A stretch of DNA of 64,000 nt from Pinus tabuliformis (GCA_031772625.1 CM062819.1:826272503-826336502), one strand, 5' to 3'; shown: positions 11,860 through 23,145, counted from the first letter of the stretch. Numbers and translations: made by a program. The notes: generated by a model not told the origin, from the sequence alone.

Positions 11860-11871
11860 GCTCTGATACCA
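11860..11871 (-). other. Element K primer binding site (tRNA-iMet)
   Basis: TGGTATCAGAGC on the minus strand, directly after ...CCTGACA. Confidence 0.75.
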
Positions 11872-12039
11872 TGTCAGGCCAGGATATAACTCCTTAAAAC
11901 AAAACTCTATTATATTCATTAAGGCTAAATATTATTATATACAAGGAACATCGTGTATCATGGGGTTCTGCGTAGCCTCATTTACAGTTCTTTCTACAAA
12001 GCCCAAACCTCTCCTGGTAGCCATCATCTTGTTTCAACA
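11872..12039 (-). repeat. Element K 5' LTR (about 168 bp)
   Basis: Read on minus it begins TGTTGAAACAAGATGATGG and ends GGCCTGACA next to the primer site, so it has TG...CA ends. Its first bases resemble the start of the copia C LTR (TGTTGAAAATGCAACAAG). The right border is inferred, since no partner LTR is in the window. Confidence 0.6.
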
Positions 12040-12120
12040 GTAAGTGGTCGTTCATGAACTTCGGGGCTCGAATATTGCTCGATGCTGAACACTCTGGGCT
12101 CTAATCAACTACTCAAATCT

Positions 12121-12396
12121 CTAGTGAACAAGTGTTGTCCCGTGGCTAGCCCCTGGAGTTCTATAGTGCCTTATGAATTCAAATTCAACCGTTCCCCCCA
12201 ATTTTGGGCCATCAATGCTTTCTTGGTGGTAGATTGTCCCAAATCTTGCCCTTAATTCGTGTCTTAAATTCCCGCTGCCCACTCCCTTTTGCCTTAAATC
12301 GGACATCCCTTCATGAATAGTGACACCAAAGGTCACTTCCCATTCTACCCGCGCGGTAGCATAGCCCCTCGTGTGTAGGCATGAACCTTGTGACAT
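12121..12396 (-). pseudogene. G1 post-pol ORF fragment
   Basis: 91 codons starting MSQGSCLHTRGYA. It aligns with the G2 sequence near 27650-27940, which starts MSQGLRLHRRDC: shared pieces are the ATARVEWEVT/AAWTSREVT stretch, RHELRARFGTIYH/RDAVRVRSGMIYH and EFEF. I know no function for it; it seems to be a conserved extra product of this gypsy family. It is cut short before element K. Confidence 0.55.
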
Positions 12397-12507
12397 GTTG
12401 ATTCTGCGTCCATCTCCCTTATTGCACAGGTCCCAAATAGACTCTTTTATAGTCCCGCGCTCTCTTTCAACTACCTGGAGTGCTAAGACTGTGCTCCCTA
12501 CGGCTAG

Positions 12508-12807
12508 TTAGGTGGTTGCGCCACCTATGCGAGACTTCAAATCGTCTTCCAGTATAGTTTGCAGAAACTCCTTAATTTCCCTTGCGACAGTCGGCGATGC
12601 ACGTTCTATCATATGTAGTGCGCTCCCCTGGTTACTGCATTTGGTGAGGTGCCTTCGTAGCCATGGCAGTAGAGTCATAAATTCCTGGTGACAATCTTCT
12701 AATCCAATGGTATGATCATTCGCACCTTGTCTTGTCATCCTTGGTTTATTGATGAGACATGCTTGCTTGATGTCATTTTCCAGCCTCTTGATCTTGGCAC
12801 CCATCAA
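12508..12807 (-). pseudogene. G1 coding remnant before the post-pol ORF
   Basis: 99 codons with a charged, helix-prone start. Its last part (RIGGATT, then VVERERGTIKESI just beyond the stop) matches G2 downstream of integrase (YTGGSTT, AIERESKTIKQSV). The beginning has no counterpart in G2 within this window, which suggests a deletion joined two separate parts of the element here. Function unknown. Confidence 0.45.
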
Positions 12808-13320
12808 AATTCTTTTCTTCCTCAGTCATACCCGGTCTTTTTCAAAGACACAAAGTCTAAGGTTCCCTCACTGAATGGCTTCCTAAATCTTTATGTGCTC
12901 GACCTCGTGTAGCTGTGTGATTTCTTCATCCTGGTCTTCGCGCACTGTCACAACTATGGGAGCTATTACATGCAGATCCCTCTTTATATTCTCTTCATAA
13001 ATTATGGTCTTTACTCTGTTCCGCACCTTTTGAATCGTTTTTTGCACATGGTCCTATAGGCCCATCGAAACACTGGCACGTGTAGGTCCCAATCAGTTCA
13101 TCTCACCAGGTGAACCTTGTTCAGTACTTCACACACCCTATCGAATGCCTCTCCATGGATAATTAGTAGCATGTGTCGCCTTTCTTGCTACTGTGGTTTC
13201 TTCCGATCATCTATTCTAGGAGTGGTGTGCACTTGCGCGAGCTATACAACATATGTCTCTACCCATCAAGAAAGGTGGGCGTGCAAGTTGTTCTGGCCCT
13301 ACTGACTGGCTCACGCTTTG
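12808..13320 (-). other. G1 degraded stretch
   Basis: Between the remnant and the gag-like module. Conceptual translation on minus gives broken, partly coiled-coil-like pieces with many stops. No domain is recognised. Confidence 0.4.
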
Positions 13321-13860
13321 AGCCGGGGTTTTTCAAAGCGTAGGTGCATCATCCTTCTGCATCCGCGCCAGTCCTCAAAACTTCATTTATGCGTACCCCA
13401 CCATCGTGCGAGCGTTGCGCGCAGTGCCCACATTAAAGCATCAAACCGTTGCTGTTTTGGTACTTCGCTTTCAAATTTGTTCAGAAATTCATCCACCGCT
13501 AGCAATCCATCATATGTCGGAAGCTCCCTTGCCTCTGTTGTCACGCAACGCAGTGATCTAACCATCATGTTACAATTAAGTGTTGTTACTTCATGCAGCC
13601 AATTCTACCATCGCTCTACTTCTTCGTCTGAATCTGAAGTGTAGGAGCTTTCGTGCTCCCATGAAATTCTTCCATCTGCAGTCAGATTCACCCAATCTTG
13701 TTCTCACACAGTTATCTTATAAATACAATCGAGATCATCATCACTATCATCATCGCACACCAGTTCAATGTATCGTGCTCCTTCGACTGAATCTAGTGGT
13801 ATGACTACGCGTAGTGACTTTTTCTCAATGATCATTTCGCGCTTCTTCAGATTTATGACT
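13321..13860 (-). pseudogene. G1 second gag-like module
   Basis: Downstream of the protease. The stretch at 13383-13568 reads ELPTYDGLLAVDEFLNKFES, then QRFDALMWALRATLARWWGTH. The same module is in G2 at 32820-33173 (ARWWGTH). The TYDG...WW pattern resembles the core of retrotransposon gag domains. It lies after protease, not before it, so it is distinct from the main gag at 24407-24919. Confidence 0.6.
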
Positions 13861-13877
13861 CTATTCATATCGGTGGC

Positions 13878-14460
13878 CTAATCTATTCCTAGTAACACAA
13901 GATAGGGATTATTGTCATCGACAATCTCTATAACTTCAAAATCTTCCTGCGCACTCGCACCTTCAATATCTACTGTTACCCCTTGCAATCTTCCCATGGG
14001 AAAAATCTTCTGTTGGTTCACCATTCGTAACTGAATATGATACCACTGTAGCGTGGGTCTATCCATGCTTTCCCATGTTTGTTTTGGTAGTACATTTGCG
14101 TCTGATCTCAGATCCAGGATTACCTAATCCATTTCATACTTGCCGATTTGCACAGTCAACCTCATTTCCCTTCCTATGCGCAATTCATGTTTTCCAAGCT
14201 TCTGGACCACACGCAATTCTCTTGACCTTGCGCACCTAGTGATAAGTTCCTGTAGTCCTTTGACTGCCTTGTTGTTGTGCAGTAGTTTCATGCATGCCTC
14301 TAAAAAGGTAATGAGCATTTAAGTATCCATCCATGGTTCTAGTTAATCCTAGCTCTTCTTAGCTCACTTCGTGAAGCTCTTCTTAGCTACCTTGAATGTC
14401 TCCTTCACACGTTCTACATCAAATTCAGGTTCCTTTGTAGGAGCCTTGCGAACCCACGCA
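13878..14460 (-). pseudogene. G1 retropepsin remnant
   Basis: Two open pieces (14318-14124 and 14066-13878) hold LQELITRCARSRELRVVQKLGKHELRIG, then PTLQWYHIQLRMVNQQKIFPMGRLQGVTVDIEGAS and LLGID, the second protease motif. Compared with G2 the active-site segment is disrupted by a stop near 14124. The part upstream of 14460 continues beyond copia B. Confidence 0.75.
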
Positions 14461-14465
14461 CTTTC
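14461..14465. repeat. Target-site duplication of copia B (left copy, CTTTC)
   Basis: CTTTC here and at 23622-23626 directly flank the element ends. Confidence 0.95.
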
Positions 14466-14893
14466 TGTTGGGTTGTGTTATATTCTTTCCACGTAGTTAA
14501 CAGGGGGTTTGAGGGGCACCCGTAACCCCACTTTATGGGGTACGGGGCAGTGCCCCAGAAAATTTTGGTTTTGTACCCTATGTTAGATTGGGCGGACCCA
14601 CCTATGGTTTTGTGCATGTTTTTCACACATGTTTTTTCGACGTGATGGTTTTCGGTCCATGGTATTGGATGTGATGGTTTTTCGGTCCATGGTATTGGAT
14701 GCTTCGACATGTATAAATATGTATTATAACATTGAAAGGAACATAATGAAAAATCAAGCTGGTAGTCCCGATTTTGGGATCCAGGGGAAAATCTTTGTGT
14801 ATATGTGTTTTATGTGTTTTGCTCTCACATTATTTATTTTCTGTGTTTTAGAATTCGTATACAGGTAATTTCTGTACTGGGTTAAAACCTATA
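14466..14893 (+). repeat. Copia B 5' LTR (428 bp)
   Basis: TGTTGGGTTGTG...AACCTATA. TATAAATA at 14712-14719 is the likely core promoter. The terminal CA is mutated to TA when compared with the A and F LTRs. A GGTTTTCGGTCCATGGTATTGGATG-type unit is repeated twice near 14648-14702. Confidence 0.9.
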
Positions 14894-14895
14894 TA

Positions 14896-14907
14896 TGGTA
14901 TCAGAGT
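14896..14907 (+). other. Copia B primer binding site (tRNA-iMet)
   Basis: TGGTATCAGAGT, one mismatch from the canonical site, two bases after the LTR end. Confidence 0.9.
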
Positions 14908-15015
14908 AGTTTTGGCTTCAAGGGGACGCCTTTGTTGTTGATGGGTTTCACTTAGGCCTGTGGTAGACCCTATTCAGTGGGAGATCTGTGAGATCGATTC
15001 TAGTGGTGAAAGAAT

Positions 15016-15599
15016 ATGGCGAGCAGTGGAAAGATAAAGAGAGATAAATTTAATGGTCAGATTTTTGAGTTGTGGAAACTCAATATGGAGGATCTGTTGG
15101 TGGATAAATATCAGTGGATCGCAGTATATCTGGGTACTAAACCAACGGGAGTGTCCGATGAAGAATGGAAGAAGTTGGATTGGAAGGCAAAGAGCACAAT
15201 ACGATTGTGTATCTCAAATTTAGTATTGCTAAATGTATCAAGGGAAGCTATGGCAAAGGTTTTGTGGGACAAGTTAGGGACTTTGTACCAATCTAAGTCT
15301 CTGGTGAATAAACTATTCCTGCAGTAAAAGCTGTATAACCTGAGGATGAAAGATGGAGACTCAGTGACAGAGTATTTGAATGCATTTAATACTGTGGTAA
15401 GTCATTTAGCATCTGTTGAAGATAAGTGCATCATTTTGTTGTGTTCTCTACCAGATTCGTGGGATAGTCTGGTTATTGCAATAGGTAGCAATGCAACTAC
15501 CTTGTAGTTTGATGAAATAGTCTCATCCTTGCTGACGGAGGAGATGAGATTGAAAAATATGGAGAGCCAGAATGGTGATGCCTTTTCTGTATGAGGACT
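15016..15599 (+). pseudogene. Copia B gag
   Basis: Starts MASSGKIKRDKFNGQ. UBN2-type gag with KLDWKAKSTIRLCISN, LWDKLGTLYQSKSLVNKLFL and LLCSLPDSWDSLVIAIGSNA. In-frame stops at 15325 and later (near 15507 and 15591) break it. Same frame as the protease. Confidence 0.85.
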
Positions 15600-16165
15600 A
15601 TCCTAGAACAGAAACAAAAATAAGTCATCAACTGGGAGATCTAAATCTAGAGGGAGATCTAAATATCTAGGAAAACCTGTAAAGGTGGTGTGCTGGAAAT
15701 GCAAAAAGGAAGGGCACTACAAAAGGGACTATAAATCTAAAGCTCCTGATAAAGGAAAGGGATCTGATGATGCTCCTTCTGTAGAGGCGAAAACCACCTC
15801 AAATGAAGGTGGGGATGTGTGCTTGGCTTCTTCAAGTACACATGTAGATCATAAGGCATGGTTGATTGACTCAGGTGCATACTTTTAGTTCACTCCTCAT
15901 AGAGAGTGGTTCTGTGAGTATGAGAAATATGATGGTGGTGATGTCTTCTTGGGGGATGACAAGAAGGTTAGAATCATTGGTCGTGGAAAAGTAAAGTTGA
16001 AGCTGCAAGGTGGAAGGGTTAGAACACTTCCGAGTGTTCTACATATTCCTACATTAGCCATAAATTTGATTTCTATTAGTAAGCTAGATGATGCAGTTGT
16101 AAAAACAGTGTTAGAGAAGGATACCTGCAAGATGGTTTGGGGAGAACTAGTATTGATGCAGGGAG
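15600..16165 (+). pseudogene. Copia B zinc knuckle and protease, split by copia C
   Basis: Knuckle CWKCKKEGHYKRDY has lost its last Cys. Protease active site reads AWLIDSGAYF and is followed by a stop near 15886-15888. FLGDDKKVRIIG-type sequence and LAINLISISKLDDAVV follow. The frame is interrupted at 16165 by copia C and resumes at 20381 with the pre-integrase region. Confidence 0.85.
16161..16165. repeat. Target-site duplication of copia C (left copy, GGGAG)
   Basis: GGGAG here and at 20376-20380 directly flank the element's TG and CA ends. Confidence 0.95.
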
Positions 16166-17293
16166 TGTTGAAAATGCAACAAGATGATGGATCTTAGTGA
16201 AAAGGAGTCGCCTTCACTAAGTGGTCCCGCAGGCTATTTTTGGCGCAAAGTCTATTTTTAGACATATGGATCATGGTCTATGAGTTGTAGGATGTTGTTT
16301 ATGGATGATTGGTCATGTTGGGAAAAATATATGGACTTCTATTTTTGGTTCACAACGGAGTGATCAGAGTCTATTTTTAGACTGCCAGGCTAAAAATAGA
16401 AACAGTCAAATATTATTAGCCTTTAGTAATATTTGGACTCTAAACATTATCTTATTATCTTGGAGCACTTCAGTTCGAGCTATGGATGTGGCACATGCAG
16501 GTGACAAAAGGAATCATGTGGTTTCTTATGTGTTAGTTGAGCTATTGCATGGAGGACTTCAGTTAGAACTCATGCATGTGAGTTCTGTGGAGTTGGTTGT
16601 GGAGTTGATGGAGTTGTGTTCAGTTTGACTTAGTTGAACTAGTTGTATTTAGTCTAACTAAAGAATACACTAGTGATGAGTTGTGTGAATTAAATATTAA
16701 TTAATTCACTAATTATTAACTCATAAAGAAACTAAATAATACATCAGTTAACTCAATGCATGGACAGTTCAACAAAGACAGGTGTTAGAGGTAAGTGAAA
16801 GGGTGAGTTGTGACTATCAGTTGTGCATGATATTTTCACATGCATGGGATTGAGTTATGCCAATGAGGATTGCGCAGTGTGGGCCAATCTCTAGGGAATT
16901 GTAGCTTGTGCTCACGTGATTTTCACTTGGCATTGTGCAGTGGAGGCAGGCAAAGCAGCGGAGGAGATTTGAACCTGTGACTTGTTCGGATCTGAGCTAG
17001 TTTTGTGTGTAACAAGTGGAGATAGTGTTGGATACTTGTGAGGAGTATTGTACTATGTATTATTACATGTTCTCAATCATTATAATATACAGATAGTGTG
17101 GGGTTTTCAGCTCTATGCTTTCCCCGGGTTACATACTGTGTTAATGTGCGCATGCGATTGATGTTTCATTGATTTTAATGCTGCTAAATTGATGATCAAC
17201 ATAGAGGAGGTTATGTATTATGAATGTATTCCGCAATAGTGTATAATCGGGATAATCTCTGTGAATAAGTGTTTATTATTCAAAATTTCTACA
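16166..17293 (+). repeat. Copia C 5' LTR (1128 bp)
   Basis: TGTTGAAAATG...TTTCTACA, directly followed by the primer site. Differs from the 3' LTR by scattered substitutions but has the same length. Contains a 10-bp perfect inverted repeat, CTATTTTTAG at 16371-16380 and CTAAAAATAG at 16390-16399. A short frame at 16305-16628 is not considered a gene. Confidence 0.95.
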
Positions 17294-17305
17294 TGGTATC
17301 AGAGC
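17294..17305 (+). other. Copia C primer binding site (tRNA-iMet)
   Basis: TGGTATCAGAGC immediately after the LTR. Confidence 0.95.
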
Positions 17306-17533
17306 TAGTTGATTTGTAGAAAAAGTTCTACAGGATATCAAAGCGAGGATTGATCATCAGATCTATTATTCAGAAAGTGTTTACATTTTATTTCTTCAGG
17401 CAGAGTCTGTAATTGGGCCAAGTAGCTTCTGGATTCATCCTTCTTTTGGATGGTGAGATATCTGGTGAATGCCCATATAGTCAATCTCTGTACGAGAAAT
17501 ACTCTGTTCTCATGAATTTTAGATCAGAAGTGG

Positions 17534-17800
17534 TTGAGTTTTGAGCTGGTGGAATGGCGCTCAAGGATAAACTCAGAAACATCTAAGTGTGAGAATGGAG
17601 ACAGTATGCCCCAGTATATCACAAAGTTCACCCAGTGCAGGGATGAGCTGGGAAGTGTGGGGGTGACTGTCGATGATGAGGACTTGGTGAGCTTGGCTCT
17701 CCTTGGTCTTCCGAAGAGTTGGCATTCCTATCAGGACTCTGGCAATGGTCAGGAGAAATTGCCAGGATGGGGGAGACTTTGGTCGGATCCTGCGCAAGGA
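17534..17800 (+). pseudogene. Copia C gag remnant
   Basis: SKCENGDSMPQYITKFTQCRDEL followed by DLVSLALLGLPKSWHSYQDS is the C-terminal part of a UBN2-type copia gag. The frame then shifts to that of the zinc knuckle near 17750-17800. The N-terminal half of gag is not recognisable. Confidence 0.7.
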
Positions 17801-18632
17801 GGAGATCAAATGGAGCACCAGAGACAGTTCTTCATGCATGCATGATGAGGAGAACTGTGCCTTAGTGAGTAAGGTGAAGAAGGGGAAGGAGAAGGGTTCT
17901 CTTTCTAAATCCAGTTCTTCCAATGATGGGAATAAGGTTAACAAGTCGAAGGTGAGATGCTTTCATTGTCATGAGTTGGGCCATTATGTTACTAATTGCC
18001 CAAAGAAGAAATCCAAGAAAGGATCTGGGGAAGGATCTGAAGGTGAGGCACTTGCTTCACAATTTGAGTTGGATTTCACACTCTTCGCATGCATGGTTTC
18101 ATCCATGGTGGGAAGTGGTTGGTTTCTTGACAGTGGAGCTTCTTTCCACATGACCAGTGACAAAATTTTGTTCAGTACTTTGGAGGAGAAAGATCTCCAA
18201 ATACTCATAGAGATGGGTAATGATGAGAAGTATAGTGTCTCAGGTGTAGGCACAGTTATTTTTCAAAGGGAGCATGGAGCTCACCTTACCTTGACCGATG
18301 TCAAGTATGTACCAGGACTAAAGAGAAACTTGGTGTCGATCGCGATGCTGGAAGACAGAGGCTGTGATGTAGTCTTCAGTAAGGGAAAGGTTTTCCTTAG
18401 ACACATCATCACTAGACAAGTGAAGCAGACTGGTTCACGGGTCAAGAACTTCTATGCTCTTGAGATTCAAGATGCATGCAAAGCCTTGAGCAGCGAGGCA
18501 ACTGATGGAGACTTGGTGGTTGAGAGGGAGCATATATTATCTCTCAACATGCAGAGCCAGAAGAAGTCTCAGACGATTGTGGAGGAGCCACGATTGGTGC
18601 AGCAGCTTCAGGAGGTTGTGGAGCAGCCATAA
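17800..18632 (+). pseudogene. Copia C zinc knuckle and protease
   Basis: The frame 17703-18632 carries a knuckle CFHCHELGHYVTNC (CX2CX4HX4C, all ligands present), a K/S-rich linker, then protease with the intact active site FLDSGASFHMT, followed by VKYVPGLKRNLVSIAMLEDRGC and the start of a pre-integrase region (FYALEIQ). It ends with a Q/E-rich tail at 18632 in place of integrase. The open state of this 250-codon stretch contrasts with the broken gag. Confidence 0.85.
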
Positions 18633-19238
18633 CAAGGGAAGCTGAGAGGAGATCGAGTAGAGACATCTACTCATGCAGAGACCTCCGGTAGGGGGAAACT
18701 TCGAGCCAGGTGGGCTGAGGGATCACATGCAACCATACCTCTAGGTAGGAGGTGGGGCGATATAGAGTGATCGTCCCAAGGAGGAGGGGCAGGATCCTTG
18801 AGGTACCCAACCTCTTGGATGTGACCTTGCTACGAGAGCCCAAATATGGAGTAGCAGGAACTGACTGATTGGCTAGAGATAGATGTGGATGGAGCGGCAG
18901 AGAGAGCGACAGTGTAGGTAATCCCAGGACAGCGCATAGCTAGCAGGCTACAGCAATGCGAGAGGCACAAGTGTTTTGCACAGTGCTAGGTGGCACATAG
19001 AAGTGTGCAATGGTGCGATATGCATGGAGATGTTGCAGTAGTGAAGATTTCAGAGAGGGAGCACTTGTCAGCAGCAGGTAGAGCTTCAGCATCAGAGTAT
19101 GTTCCTAGCCCAACAGAGTGGTCAGTTAGGAGTGTTTTTGTTCCAAGTGTTGTTGGAGCAAGTGGACCGGGAAAATGTGTTGCATGTAGAACATTCCAGA
19201 GTTGCAGGATAGGGGTTGCAAATAATCCATATCTTGTT
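18633..19238 (+). other. Copia C residual internal sequence
   Basis: About 600 bp between the truncated pol and the polypurine tract. Frames in it (for example 18990-19253) show no known domain. Confidence 0.5.
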
Positions 19239-19247
19239 AAGAGGGAG
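19239..19247 (+). other. Copia C polypurine tract
   Basis: AAGAGGGAG directly before the TGTTG start of the 3' LTR. Confidence 0.85.
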
Positions 19248-20375
19248 TGTTGAAAATGAAACAAGATGATGGATCTTAGTGGAAAGGAGTCGCCTTCACT
19301 AAGTGGGCCCGCAGGCTATTTTTGGCGCAAAGTCTATTTTTAGACATATGGATCATGGTCTATGAGTTGCAAGATGCTGTTTATGGATGATTGGTCATGT
19401 TGGGAAAAATAGATAGACTTCTATTTTTGGTTCACAGCGGAGTGATCAGAGTCTATTTTTAGACTACCAGGATAAAAATAGAAACAGTCAAATATTATTA
19501 GCCCTTAGTAATATTTGGACTCTAAACATTATCTTATTCTCTTGGAGCACTTCAGTTTGAGCTACAGATGTGGCACATGCAGCTGACAAAAGGAATCATG
19601 TGGTTCCTTATGTGTTAGTTGAGCTATTGCAAGGAGGACTTCAGTTAGAACTCATGCATGTGAGTTCTATGGAGTTGGTTGTGGAGTTGATGGAGTTGTG
19701 TTCAATTTGACTTAGTTGAACTAGTTGTATTTAGTCTAACTAAAGAATACACTAGTGATGAGTTGTGTGAATTAAATATTAATTAATTCACTAATTATTA
19801 ACTCATAAAGAAACTAAAGAATGCATCAGTTAACTCAGTGCATGGACAATTCAACAGAGACAGGTGTTAGAGGTAAGTGAAAGGGTGAGTTGTGACTATC
19901 AGTTGTGCATGAGATTTGCACATGCATGGGATTGAGTTATGCCAATGAGGATTGCACAATTTGGGCCAATATCTAGGCAATTGTAGCTTTTGCTCACGTG
20001 ATTTTCACTTGGCATTGCGCAGTGGAGGCAGGCAAAGCAGCGGAGGAGATTTGAACCCGTGACTTGTTTGGATCTGAGCTAGTTTTGTGTGTAACAGGTG
20101 GAGATAGTGCTGGATACTTGTGAGGAGTATTGTACTATGTATTGTTACATGTTCTCAATCATTATAATATACAGATAGTGTGGGGTTTTCAGCTGTATGC
20201 TTTCCCCGGGTTACATACTGTGTTAATGTGCGCATGCGATTTATGTTTCATTGATTTTAATGCTACTAAATTGATGATCAACGTAGAGGAGGTTATGTAT
20301 TATGCATGTATTCCACAATAGTGTATAGTCAGGATAATCTCTGTGAATAAGTGTTTATTATTCAAAATTTCTACA
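19248..20375 (+). repeat. Copia C 3' LTR (1128 bp)
   Basis: Same length and ends as 16166-17293. The inverted repeat at 19453-19462/19472-19481 has one mismatch here. Confidence 0.95.
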
Positions 20376-20380
20376 GGGAG

Positions 20381-21480
20381 TTAGGATTGGAACTTTGTAC
20401 AGGTTGCAAGGTAGCACTGTTGTTGATGGGTGCAACAGTTCCGTGGTTCCTGAAAGTGGCGCAGAAAATCTAGCGGTCTCTGGAGAAAAGACCATGTTGT
20501 GGTATCAAAGGCTTGGACATATTGGAGAGAAGGGCCTTCGAGTACTTCATGGTAAAGGTATGGTAGAAGGTATGAGTAATAGCTCTCTAGATTTTGATTT
20601 CTGTGAAAATGGTGTATACGGGAAGCAGAATCGGGTGAGTTTCCCCTCTCGTGGTAAGAGGGTGAAACATATATTAGAGCTTGTGCACAATGATGTGTTT
20701 GGATCTGTGAAGGTTTCATCACTGGGTAATTCTATGTACTATGTATCATTTATAGATGACTTCTCAAGGAATACATGGATATATTTCCTTAAGAAGAAAT
20801 ATAAAATCTTTGATAGGTTTAAAGAATTTAAGTCTAGTGGAAAACCAGACAGAGAAGAAGATAAAGGTGTTGAGGATAGATAATGGTGGAGAGTTTTGTA
20901 GTAAGGAATTTGAAGAATTCTGCAAGAAGTGTGGTATATCACGATAGAATACTACTCCATATACACCTCAGCAAAATGGAGTTGCAGAAAGAATGAACAA
21001 GACATTGATGGAAAGGGCAAGAAGCATGCTTAGTGGTGCCGGGTTAGCACAGGAATTTTGGGCAGAGGTGGTGGATATTGCATGTTACCTGGTCAACAAG
21101 TCACCTTCATCATCATTGGAGGATAAGACTCCATAAGAGGTATGGACTGGTAAGAAACCCTCTCTTTCACATCTGAGGGTATTTGGATGTGATGCATATG
21201 TACATGTTCCAAAGGAGAAAAGAACAAATTTGGACAGTAAATCTGAAAATTGCATCATTATTGGGTAGAAGGATGGTTTAAAGGGTTATAAGCTTTGGAA
21301 CCCAGTAAAAAGGAAGGTTATGTACAGCCGAGATGTGGTGTTCAGAGAGGTGAAAGATGTTATTAAACACGAAGTCCAACCAAAGGAACCTAAGAAGATA
21401 GAGGTTGAGCTAAAGGAGGAAAATCAGACTCTACAACAGAGGAGGAATCAGAAGATGAAGACCCACAAACTCCAGTTGTG
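20381..21480 (+). pseudogene. Copia B integrase
   Basis: Resumes after copia C with LYRLQGSTVVDGCN, then the HHCC region (LWYQRLGHIGEKG..., with FCENGVYGK where the second Cys is lost), core FIDDFSRNTWIYF, a frameshift near 20830, LRIDNGGEF, and GVAERMNKTLMERARSML with the catalytic Glu. The C-terminal part has VWTGKKPSLSHLRVFGCDAYVH. Stops near 20945, 21134 and 21268 also break it. The core Asp, Asp and Glu codons survive. Confidence 0.85.
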
Positions 21481-21489
21481 AGAAGATCA

Positions 21490-22319
21490 ATTCGAGAAAG
21501 AAGGTAGCCAGAAAGGTATAGTCCATCTGCTTTCTGTTCAAATTTTTCTTTGTCTGTTACTGATGATGATCCCAGAACTGTGAAGGAAGCAGTGGATTCA
21601 AAGGATGGAAAACACTAGAAAGATGCCATGGTTGACGAAATGGCATCTTTGCACAAAAATAAGGCTTGGGATCTAGTGGAGTTTCCGGCTGGAAGGAAAG
21701 GCATTGGCAAAAAATGGGTGTTCAAAAAGAATACAAATGCAGAAGGAAAAGTGGAGAAATACAAAGCTCGATTGGTAGAAAAAGGTTATTCCTTGGTGCC
21801 GGGAAATGATTTTGGTGATATTTTTTCTCCTGTTGCCAAGGTAACTTCTATTAGATTACTTTTATCTATTGCTACTACTTTTGATTTTTAGGTAGAATAG
21901 ATGGATGTGAAGACAACATTTATTCACGGGGATCTGGAAGAGGAGATCTACATGAAGCAACCTGAAGGCTTTACAGTGAAGGGTAAGAAAGAACTGGTAT
22001 GTAAGTTAAAGAAGTCTCTATATGGGTTAAAACAGTCACCAAGGATGTGGTATCAGAAATTTGATACATTTATACGGGGACTTGGCTTCACCAGAAGCAA
22101 AGAAGATCACTGTGTGTATTTTAAATTAATTGGTGACCATGTTATTTATCTGGTCTTGTATGTGGATGATATGTTGTTGGTTGGAAATCACAAAGAAGTT
22201 ATCCAGGATTTGAAGACCCAATTATCCTCCAAACTCGACATGAAAGATCTTGGTGCTACAAACTATATTTTGGGCATGGAAATTAAAAGAGATCGGGCAA
22301 AGAGGAAGCTCTAGTTAAA
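21490..22319 (+). pseudogene. Copia B reverse transcriptase
   Basis: RVT_2 domain. MASLHKNKAWDLVEFPAG, KKWVFKKNTNAEGKVEKYKARLVEKGY, then [18 protein letters not shown] and the catalytic YVDD at 22159-22170, LGMEIKRDR. Stops at 21615, 21889-21900 and 22312-22322 interrupt an otherwise continuous frame. Confidence 0.9.
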
Positions 22320-23145
22320 CTAGAGGAAGTATGTCGACACAATATTGCAGAGGTTTAATATGCAAGATAGTAAACCGGTGAAGGTTCCTCTTCCTATAGG
22401 TGTGAGGTTATCTGCTGAACAGTGTCCCAAGACACAAGAAGAGGAAGAGGGCATGTCCCATGTTCCATATGTAAGTGTAGTTGGTAGCCTGATGTATGCA
22501 ATGGTCTGTACCAGACTAGACATTGCACATGCAGTGGGAGTATTGAGCAGGTTTATGTCAAAACCAAGGAAGGAGCACTGGACAGCAGTGAAGCAGGTTT
22601 TCAAGTATTTGCGTGGCACTAGTGATTATGGTTTGTGCTACCAAGGAAGACCAGCATTGGATAGAGTGTTGGATATTCATGGCTTTGTTGATGCAGAATG
22701 GGCTAGAGATCCAGATCAAAGAAGATCTACAAGTGGGTATGTGTTTAACCTATTTGGAGGTTTGGTCAGTTGGATGAGTAAGAAACAATCTGCAGTGGCA
22801 CTGTCAACTACAGAGGCAGAATACATGGCAGCCACTCATGCAAGCAAGGAAGCAGTTTGGTTGCAAAGATTGTGTTCAAGTATGGGGTTAGTATAGGAAG
22901 CTATAAGGATAGACTATGATAGCCAAAGTGCAATTTTCTTGGTAAAGAACTCCGCATATCATTCAAAGACAAAGCACATTGATGTTCAGTATCACTTTTT
23001 GAGGGATATGATAGAATAAAAAAAGGTGTTACTGGTAAAGGTGGACACTTTGAATAATATTACAGATTCATTGACAAAATCAGTGAGCTCTGTGAAGTTC
23101 TCTTGGTGTAGAGAGACAATGGGCATTTCAGGGCTGGGAAAATGA
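22320..23145 (+). pseudogene. Copia B RNase H
   Basis: Copia RNase H with GFVDAEWARDPDQRRSTSGYVF, the SWMSKKQSAVALSTTEAEYMA signature and, after a stop at 22894-22896, DYDSQSAIFLVKN and YHSKTKHIDVQYHF. The first Asp and the Glu are kept. It ends near 23145 (GISGLGK). Confidence 0.9.

Larger units (their letters stand above)
10912..12039 (-). mobile_element. Element K: short-LTR copia-like element (partial)
   Basis: On the minus strand a 168-bp LTR-like sequence is followed directly by TGGTATCAGAGC and an AT-rich leader with no protein I recognise, up to the copia A insertion at 10911. The rest would continue left of A, outside the window. It is placed within gypsy G1, whose sequence resumes at about 12040. 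Whether K is autonomous cannot be judged. Confidence 0.55.
16166..20375 (+). mobile_element. Copia C: non-autonomous Ty1/copia element (gag-protease only)
   Basis: Two 1128-bp LTRs, primer site, polypurine tract and a perfect 5-bp target duplication inside copia B. The internal part is only 1.95 kb and encodes gag, zinc knuckle and protease; integrase, reverse transcriptase and RNase H are absent. It depends on enzymes from elsewhere. It inserted after B and in the same orientation. Confidence 0.95.

Noticed and set aside
20381-20722. Minus-strand ORF over copia B integrase (also 22320-22619, 15897-16130)
   Set aside because: Antisense shadows of the plus-strand integrase, RNase H and protease.
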